Source: a bacterium
GTDB lineage: Bacteria; Zhuqueibacterota; Zhuqueibacteria; Residuimicrobiales; Residuimicrobiaceae
Direction of reading: 5' to 3'
Length of the DNA stretch: 10,584 nucleotides
Assembly: GCA_012523655.1 (NCBI GenBank)
Contig: JAAYTV010000461.1
Coordinates: forward strand, 1 to 10,584
The translations under genes were made by a program, and so were the position numbers. The notes beneath the pieces were generated by a model. The model did no database searches and was not told where the DNA came from. It worked only from the letters and a program-made list of their open reading frames with translations. Shown here in pieces: positions 6,833-10,584 of the stretch (positions are counted from its first letter, which is position 1; the number at the start of each line of letters is the position of its first letter).

Positions 6833-7759
6833 TCAGTGCATCTCCACTTCGCAAACGCCCACGGCCGGACGATAAAAATTGAACTGTACGTTGGGATGAT
6901 CGGCCAGCAGGGACATGGGCACCGCTGTATCAACGATCTTTTTCGAAATCATCAGCGTGGTAAGACGCATGCCGAATGGATTATCATGCACGCCGGGATG
7001 CCAGATGGAAACCTTCTCCGCCTTCCAGGTCTCCTGCGGTCCGACGGTCACTGCCTGGGCCGGCACGTTCTGCACAGCCCCGCCGCCGGAGGTGCGCGCG
7101 TTCTGCATCAGGGTGATCGGATGCAGATCGACGACACGGGTGGCGAGCGACCGGAACTCGGCGGCCGTCGGCGGCCGTTCCTTCCAGGCACCCTCGCGCT
7201 TTACCGGATCGTTGAACGCCCAGTGTTTCACTTCCCCCTGCCCCCCCTGCATGACCACACAGCGCGCATGATCCCAGCTTTTTCGATACGCCTCGCTTTC
7301 AGCAGCGGGAAAATGCAGGTTCTCCTTGGGCATAGCCAATTCCGGACGGATGCGGTTAAAGCACAGCTCCAGATCGGCTTTGGCAAATCCCAAGGGAAAG
7401 TCCGGCCCCACCTCCCGCCCGTCCACCACCCATTCATCCATGCCCCAGAAATGGCAGTGGCGCAGAGACAGTCCCAGGCTGTTGACCAATTGGGCCACCA
7501 GAGGCAACTGCTCGGTGGGTCCGATGGGTCCGCAGATGCCGGCCGGCTGTTCCTCTGTGGCCTGCTGCCAACTGGTAATATATTCCAAGGCTTCGGCCAA
7601 ATAGAACTCTTGGATCGTATCGTAAAAACAAACGCGAAAGCCGTCCCGCTGCAGACCGTGTAAATCCTTCTCCGTCAACCGGGCCGCTTCATCGAGCAGA
7701 TCGCGATCCAGCGTGGTGTAATCCCACCAGTCCGGCGCCACCCGTGATTTATTTCGCAT
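6833..7759 (-). CDS. NagB-like (glucosamine-6-phosphate isomerase/deaminase family) protein, divergent
   Basis: A 308-residue protein with the NagB/6-phosphogluconolactonase-type fold. Recognisable pieces align in order with NagB: ICGPIGPTEQLPL (75-87, phosphate-loop region), FWGMDEWV (104-111, equivalent to FNMDEYV with catalytic D72), GQGEVKHWAFNDP (173-185, equivalent to GIGEDGHIAFNEP) and AVTVGPQETWKAEKV (236-250, equivalent to ALTVGVGTLLDAEEV). D108 and H179 are kept, but the residue matching D141 is V177 and the one matching E148 is D184. The C-terminus also lacks the usual HPKAIMVCDE strand. It may therefore act on a different sugar, or isomerise or hydrolyse instead of deaminate. The ATG at 7759-7757 is set by GGGAGG six nucleotides upstream. 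The gene is 1 nt upstream of the PIG-L deacetylase and divergent from the Rrf2 unit. Confidence 0.8.
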   Translation of the reverse strand: MRNKSRVAPDWWDYTTLDRDLLDEAARLTEKDLHGLQRDGFRVCFYDTIQEFYLAEALEYITSWQQATEEQPAGICGPIGPTEQLPLVAQLVNSLGLSLRHCHFWGMDEWVVDGREVGPDFPLGFAKADLELCFNRIRPELAMPKENLHFPAAESEAYRKSWDHARCVVMQGGQGEVKHWAFNDPVKREGAWKERPPTAAEFRSLATRVVDLHPITLMQNARTSGGGAVQNVPAQAVTVGPQETWKAEKVSIWHPGVHDNPFGMRLTTLMISKKIVDTAVPMSLLADHPNVQFNFYRPAVGVCEVEMH

Positions 7760-7765
7760 GGCATT

Positions 7766-7773
7766 CCTCCCTT
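7766..7773 (-). promoter_or_regulatory. Shine-Dalgarno that sets the NagB-like start
   Basis: AAGGGAGG on the minus strand, six nucleotides before the ATG at 7759-7757. It argues against an upstream in-frame start at 7828, which would add 23 unconserved residues. Confidence 0.75.
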
Positions 7774-7794
7774 TGGTTCGATCGTGAGCGCGTA

Positions 7795-7822
7795 AAAGTA
7801 AAGTAGAAACATTGCCTGTCAA
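7795..7822 (-). promoter_or_regulatory. Candidate promoter of the NagB-like/PIG-L/permease genes
   Basis: A perfect TTGACA (7822-7817 on the minus strand) is followed after 16 nt by TACTTT (7800-7795), a weak -10. Transcription would start near 7788 and give a 28-nt leader before the NagB-like ATG. The poor -10 suggests low basal activity or need of an activator; the call rests mainly on the -35 and position. Confidence 0.4.
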
Positions 7823-7872
7823 AGACAAGAAAAAAAAGGCGCGCCGCCGGACCGTGCCCCTTGAAAAAGCGC

Positions 7873-7901
7873 TTGACTTTCGTTTGTAAAAAGGGTATAT
7901 T
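7873..7901 (+). promoter_or_regulatory. Promoter of the Rrf2-DUF438-DUF2249 unit
   Basis: TTGACT (7873-7878), 17 nt, TATATT (7896-7901). Start of transcription would be near 7908, about 29 nt before the Rrf2 ATG. The 8-bp palindrome arms directly overlap the last base of the -10 and the start site, so a bound regulator would block polymerase. Confidence 0.7.
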
Positions 7902-7920
7902 TAAGACAAAGATGTCTTAA
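7901..7920. promoter_or_regulatory. Palindromic operator candidate for the Rrf2 regulator
   Basis: A perfect inverted repeat of TTAAGACA (7901-7908) and TGTCTTAA (7913-7920) with a 4-nt spacer AAGA. It covers the predicted transcription start and touches the -10. Rrf2 proteins bind as dimers to symmetric AT-rich sites and commonly repress their own promoters. The sequence is not the E. coli NsrR or IscR consensus, although both are also palindromic, so the binding partner is inferred from position. Confidence 0.65.
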
Positions 7921-7936
7921 TTAGCAAGAGCCCTGC

Positions 7937-8374
7937 ATGATTTTATCAAAATCCAGCCACTATGCCCTTCGGGCGGCGCTCTATATCGCCCAACATCCGG
8001 AATCTGGATATGTTTCGATCAAGGAGATCACCAGACAGCTGGATCTCTCCTTCCACTTTACCACCAAGTTGTTGCAGCGGCTGACACAGGCCGGCCTGCT
8101 CCTCTCCTGCCAGGGGCCCAAGGGCGGCGTTCGATTGACCCGGCCGCCCAAAACCATCAATCTGCGTCAGATCGTCGAGGCCATCGAGGGGCCGGAGCTG
8201 TTCACCGGCTGCCTGCTGGGATTGAACCGGTGCAGCGACGATCACCCCTGTCCAGTGCATCGCTCCTGGACCGGCGTGCGGCAGCGGGTGACCAACCTGT
8301 TTGAAAAGACGACGCTGGCCCAACTGGTCGGACCCTCGCACAAAAACAAATTGCGGCTGACGAATCGAGAGTAA
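7937..8374 (+). CDS. Rrf2-family Fe-S-type transcriptional regulator (NsrR/IscR-like)
   Basis: A 145-residue winged-helix repressor of the Rrf2 family. The N-terminus MILSKSSHYALRAALYIAQ, the recognition-helix region DLSFHFTTKLLQRLTQAGLL (36-55) and the wing CQGPKGGVRL (58-67) fit the family. The cluster-binding region has C92, C99 and C105 (spacing C-X6-C-X5-C), followed by H108 in CPVH. This corresponds to the three-cysteine set of NsrR and IscR, and H108 sits where IscR has its histidine ligand. It probably senses NO, redox state or Fe-S status through an Fe-S cluster. A fourth cysteine, C58, is at the wing. The ATG follows a weak GCAAGAG. It leads a three-gene unit (32 nt to the next gene) whose products are hemerythrin and DUF2249 proteins, so an NsrR-type role in nitrosative stress is more likely than Fe-S biogenesis control. 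Confidence 0.92.
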   Translation: MILSKSSHYALRAALYIAQHPESGYVSIKEITRQLDLSFHFTTKLLQRLTQAGLLLSCQGPKGGVRLTRPPKTINLRQIVEAIEGPELFTGCLLGLNRCSDDHPCPVHRSWTGVRQRVTNLFEKTTLAQLVGPSHKNKLRLTNRE

Positions 8375-8396
8375 CTAGAAAGAAAACCCATAAAAT

Positions 8397-8400
8397 GGAG
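8397..8400 (+). promoter_or_regulatory. Shine-Dalgarno that sets the DUF438 protein start
   Basis: GGAG, six nucleotides before the ATG at 8407. It overlaps an earlier in-frame ATG at 8395, which has only a purine-rich stretch further upstream; the later ATG is therefore preferred. Confidence 0.6.
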
Positions 8401-8406
8401 TCCTCT

Positions 8407-9645
8407 ATGAGTGAGCTGATCGACAACACCCGAAAAAACCGTGAAATCCTCAAGCATATGATCCTGCAGCTGCATGAAGGCCGGGCGCCCGAAGCAGTGA
8501 AAAAGCAGTTGGCCGATCTGCTCGGCCGTGTGCCCTACGACGATGTGGTCCAGGTGGAGCAGGAGCTGATCTCCGAAGGCCTTCCCCAGGAGGAGGTTCT
8601 CAAACTCTGCGATCTCCACTCCGCAGTGTTGAAAGGGCAGATCGATCATCAGGGAGCACGGCAGGCGGAAGAGGGCCATCCGGTGCACACGTTCATCCAG
8701 GAAAACCGCAGCCTGCAGCAGGAATGCGCCGCTTTGGCAAGCGCTGTGAAACAACTGGATCAAGCCGCAGAGAGCGATCCAGCCACAGAATCGCTCCATG
8801 TTCTGCAGACCCATTTCAACCAACTCCAGGAGGTGGATAAGCACTATCGGCGTAAAGAATATCTCCTGTTCCCTTTTCTGGAAAAGCACGGTATTACCGG
8901 TCCTCCGGCTGTGATGTGGGGCAAACACGACGAAGCGCGCCGCTTGCTCAAAGCCGGACAGGAGGCGTTTCAGCAGGCCGCCGGACTCACGGCCGGCGAA
9001 GTGAAAACCCTGTGGCAGCTGGTGCTCAAACCCGCAACCGACGCTATCGAGGAGATGATCTACAAAGAAGAACAGATCCTCTTCCCCATGTGTCTGGACA
9101 CGCTGACCCTGGAAGAGTGGCAGGAGATCTTTCAACAGAGCGCAGAGATCGGCTTTTGTTTATACGATCCGCCGATGAGCTGGCAGGCGCATCCGGCTCG
9201 TATGGTCTCAGAGCAGACCACCGCTGCGGACGGCCGCATCACTTTACCCAGCGGCTCCTTTACCGTGGAGGAGCTGACCGCTCTGCTCAACACCCTGCCG
9301 GTGGACATGACCTTTGTGGATGCACAGGACACGGTGCGTTGGTTTTCCCAAGGCCAAGAGCGCGTCTTTGACCGCAACCGTTCCATTCTCGGCCGCAAAG
9401 TGCAGATGTGCCATCCGCCCTCCAGCGTGCACGTGGTTGAAAAAATACTGGCAGACTTTCGCTCCGGTAAAGAGAGCCGGGCGCCGTTCTGGATTACCAT
9501 GAAGGGCAAGTTCATCCACATCGAATATTTTGCCCTGCGCGATCCCTCCGGACGCTATCTCGGCACCCTGGAAGTCACCCAGGATCTGAGCGAAAAGAGA
9601 GCGCTGCAGGGTGAACAGCGATTGCTCTCCTATGGAAAGGAGTGA
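8407..9645 (+). CDS. DUF438 - hemerythrin (HHE) - PAS protein
   Basis: A 412-residue cytoplasmic three-domain protein. Residues 1-80 are a DUF438 domain (MSELIDNTRKNREILKHMI to LHSAVLKGQID). Residues about 90-245 are a four-helix hemerythrin-like domain with likely di-iron ligands H94, H147, E151 (HYRRKEYLLFP), H174 (GKHDE) and E221/E222 (YKEEQILFP). The position where classical hemerythrins carry one more histidine is M217. Residues about 283-405 are a PAS domain of the type usual in this family (VRWFSQGQERVF, CHPPSSVHVVEKI, GTLEVTQDL). The protein resembles YtfE/ScdA-type di-iron repair proteins in its hemerythrin part, which act in Fe-S cluster repair after NO or oxidative damage, but the DUF438 and PAS parts make it distinct; NO or oxygen sensing is equally possible. 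No output kinase or DNA-binding domain is present. It lies 3 nt before the DUF1858-DUF2249 gene, under the Rrf2 promoter. Confidence 0.92.
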   Translation: MSELIDNTRKNREILKHMILQLHEGRAPEAVKKQLADLLGRVPYDDVVQVEQELISEGLPQEEVLKLCDLHSAVLKGQIDHQGARQAEEGHPVHTFIQENRSLQQECAALASAVKQLDQAAESDPATESLHVLQTHFNQLQEVDKHYRRKEYLLFPFLEKHGITGPPAVMWGKHDEARRLLKAGQEAFQQAAGLTAGEVKTLWQLVLKPATDAIEEMIYKEEQILFPMCLDTLTLEEWQEIFQQSAEIGFCLYDPPMSWQAHPARMVSEQTTAADGRITLPSGSFTVEELTALLNTLPVDMTFVDAQDTVRWFSQGQERVFDRNRSILGRKVQMCHPPSSVHVVEKILADFRSGKESRAPFWITMKGKFIHIEYFALRDPSGRYLGTLEVTQDLSEKRALQGEQRLLSYGKE

Positions 9646-9648
9646 GCG

Positions 9649-10170
9649 ATGAACGAACCATTGATGATCACGCCGGAAACCAAGTTGGGTGAGCTGCTGG
9701 AGCGCTATCCGCATCTGGAGCAGACATTGCTGGATCACTCACCGGTCTTTGCCAAGTTGAAAAATCCGCTGTTGCGCCGGACCGTGGCCAAGGTGGCGAC
9801 GGTGCAACAGGTGGCGCAGGTGGGCGGGATTCCGCTGGCGCAGCTGATCAATCAGCTGCGCACGGCTGTGGGACAAGGCCAAGGCGAATTTAGCGAGAGC
9901 CAAAGCGACGCCCGCCCCGACTGGCTGCATTCCCATGCGGTCACCGCTTCTCTGGATGCGCGGCCGATGCTGGAAGCCGGGGAGCATCCTTTGGGCCGGG
10001 TGCTCAACGCGTTGAAAGATTTTCCCACGGACGCTGTGTTTGAACTGGTCACCCCTTTTTCCCCCGCCCCGCTGCTGGAGCAGGTGCGGCAGAAAGGGTA
10101 TCTGGTTTTCAGCGAAACCGTGGAGCCGGAACTGATCAAGAGCTATTTTTTCAAACCGCCGCAGCCATAA
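9649..10170 (+). CDS. DUF1858 - DUF2249 two-domain protein
   Basis: A 173-residue soluble protein of two small domains. Residues about 5-75 match DUF1858 (ITPETKLGELLERYPHLEQTLLDHSPVFAKLKNPLLRRTVAKVATVQQVAQVGGIPLAQLINQL), a helical domain that resembles the N-terminal domain of ScdA/YtfE. Residues about 99-170 match DUF2249 (LDARPMLEAGEHPLGRVLNALKDFP and PAPLLEQVRQKGYLVFSE), a TusA-like small alpha/beta domain often found beside hemerythrin and denitrification genes. In this copy neither domain contains any cysteine, so a simple persulfide-carrier role is unlikely. The ATG follows AAAGGAG by six nucleotides and lies 3 nt after the DUF438 gene stop, so the two are co-translated; a physical partnership is probable. 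The biochemical role is unknown. Confidence 0.88.
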   Translation: MNEPLMITPETKLGELLERYPHLEQTLLDHSPVFAKLKNPLLRRTVAKVATVQQVAQVGGIPLAQLINQLRTAVGQGQGEFSESQSDARPDWLHSHAVTASLDARPMLEAGEHPLGRVLNALKDFPTDAVFELVTPFSPAPLLEQVRQKGYLVFSETVEPELIKSYFFKPPQP

Positions 10171-10203
10171 GCCATCATAGTTGGCAGGAATTAATCCCAC
10201 CTA

Positions 10204-10238
10204 CAGGCAGGGCAGCCCGTGAGCCCTGCCTGTTTTTT
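10204..10238 (+). terminator. Intrinsic terminator of the Rrf2-DUF438-DUF2249 unit
   Basis: Perfect 10-bp stem CAGGCAGGGC (10204-10213) / GCCCTGCCTG (10223-10232), 9-nt loop, then six T (10233-10238). It lies 33 nt after the DUF2249 protein stop and defines the 3' end of the unit. Confidence 0.95.
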
Positions 10239-10281
10239 ATGTATTGAAATCCACGCTCAATGTATTTATATTGCAGCGATA

Positions 10282-10356
10282 CCAACGACAAGCGTAACCA
10301 GTGCAGCGGCGGATGGGAATGGAGAGGGGGTTGCATCTGGTTAACGCTTGGGTTGG
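10282..10356. repeat. Imperfect long inverted repeat
   Basis: Left arm: CCAAC (10282-10286), 3 nt, AAGCGTAACCAG (10290-10301), then TGCA. Right arm: TGCA, one base, CTGGTTAACGCTT (10337-10349), 2 nt, GTTGG (10352-10356). The 12-base segment pairs with the 13-base segment with one extrahelical base, and the 5-bp outer block is separated by an unpaired spacer; the loop between is about 26-35 nt. This could be a remnant mobile element end, a small RNA or a recombination site. No transposase is seen nearby. Confidence 0.55.
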
Positions 10357-10370
10357 CAAGCTGTAAAAAC

Positions 10371-10388
10371 CACCAAGTGCACGAAGAT
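10371..10388. repeat. Two-unit 9-nt degenerate repeat by the GxxExxY gene
   Basis: CACCAAGTG (10371-10379) is followed directly by CACGAAGAT (10380-10388), and the sequence ends one base before the stop codon of the GxxExxY gene. From memory, periodic CAC[G/A]AAG-type DNA is common around genes of this family in environmental genomes. With only two units here, chance is a real possibility. Confidence 0.3.
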
Positions 10389-10389
10389 T

Positions 10390-10584
10390 TTACAAAACGA
10401 ATCTTCTGATCCCTTGCTTCAAAAGCTCGACATTGAAGTTTATCAACAAGCCGACTGACACCTTGGCCAATTTCATATAGGTTACTATTTGTCCTTCATG
10501 AATTGGCAATAATTTATCTACTGATTTTATCTCAAGAATTAACCTGTTCTCAACAAACAAATCCAGCCGGTATCCGCAATCCAA
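10390..10584 (-). CDS. GxxExxY family protein, C-terminal part (cut by window edge)
   Basis: The last ~64 codons of a gene entering from the right edge on the minus strand; the true start is outside the window. The visible sequence (CGYRLDLFVENRLILEIKSVDKLLPIHEGQIVTYMKLAKVSVGLLINFNVELLKQGIRRFVL) fits the C-terminal half of GxxExxY proteins. In it, D-(12)-ExK spaced acidic and lysine residues (LDLFVEN, LEIKS) fit a PD-(D/E)XK nuclease-like fold, and GLLINF is a family signature. Usual family length is about 125 residues, so roughly half is missing. The N-terminal GxxExxY motif itself is not visible. Cellular role is not established. Lower GC than the neighbouring genes hints at a different history. 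Confidence 0.88.
   Translation of the reverse strand: MDCGYRLDLFVENRLILEIKSVDKLLPIHEGQIVTYMKLAKVSVGLLINFNVELLKQGIRRFVL

Noticed and set aside
8242..9135. Minus-strand frame (297 codons) opposite the DUF438-hemerythrin gene
   Set aside because: The plus strand encodes a complete conserved three-domain protein; the opposite frame has no family resemblance.
10275..10360. Integron attC site
   Set aside because: The layout is suggestive but outer ends read TACCAAC and GTTGGCA, which do not fit RYYYAAC / GTTRRRY, and no integrase or cassette array is present; kept only as an inverted repeat.

Overview
The window is bacterial chromosome from an organism I cannot place firmly. The left edge holds the first ~168 nt of a 16S rRNA gene on the minus strand (the 27F primer site is readable), but its variable region does not point to a phylum I recognise with confidence. 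smpB starts without a Shine-Dalgarno sequence while other genes have good ones, and the DUF438, PIG-L and GxxExxY families are common in anaerobic environmental lineages. An anaerobe or facultative anaerobe of the FCB-type candidate phyla is a guess, not a result.

Layout. (1) 1-2324, minus strand: smpB (trans-translation) and tyrS (tyrosyl-tRNA synthetase) lie upstream of an rRNA operon. The 367-nt gap between tyrS and 16S carries two tandem promoter candidates, phased A-tracts, and a boxB/boxA-like leader. (2) 2423-2593, plus strand: a complete tRNA-Leu(CAG) unit with promoter, tRNA and intrinsic terminator. (3) 2657-3763: a membrane-anchored PP2C-type (SpoIIE/RsbU-like) phosphatase. (4) 3952-7759, minus strand: a probable three-gene operon of a divergent NagB-like protein, a PIG-L family deacetylase one nucleotide downstream, and an amino-acid permease with an unusual membrane-embedded C-terminal extension. 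(5) 7873-10238, plus strand: a compact transcription unit with promoter, perfect palindromic operator candidate, Rrf2-family Fe-S regulator, DUF438-hemerythrin-PAS protein, DUF1858-DUF2249 protein and strong terminator. (6) 10239-10584: an imperfect long inverted repeat and the 3' half of a GxxExxY-family gene on the minus strand.

The most coherent functional system is block 5. A cysteine-ligated Rrf2 regulator, probably NsrR/IscR-like, appears to repress its own promoter. It controls a di-iron hemerythrin/PAS protein and a partner made of two small domains typical of nitrosative-stress or Fe-S repair loci. Its exact biochemistry is undescribed as far as I know. The NagB-like/PIG-L pair looks like an amino-sugar deacetylation and deamination module, but the NagB-like active-site loop is altered, so its reaction is uncertain. 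Three promoters (rRNA P2, tRNA-Leu, Rrf2 unit) share nearly the same TTGAC[A/T]-17 nt-TATATT architecture, which suggests the local housekeeping consensus.
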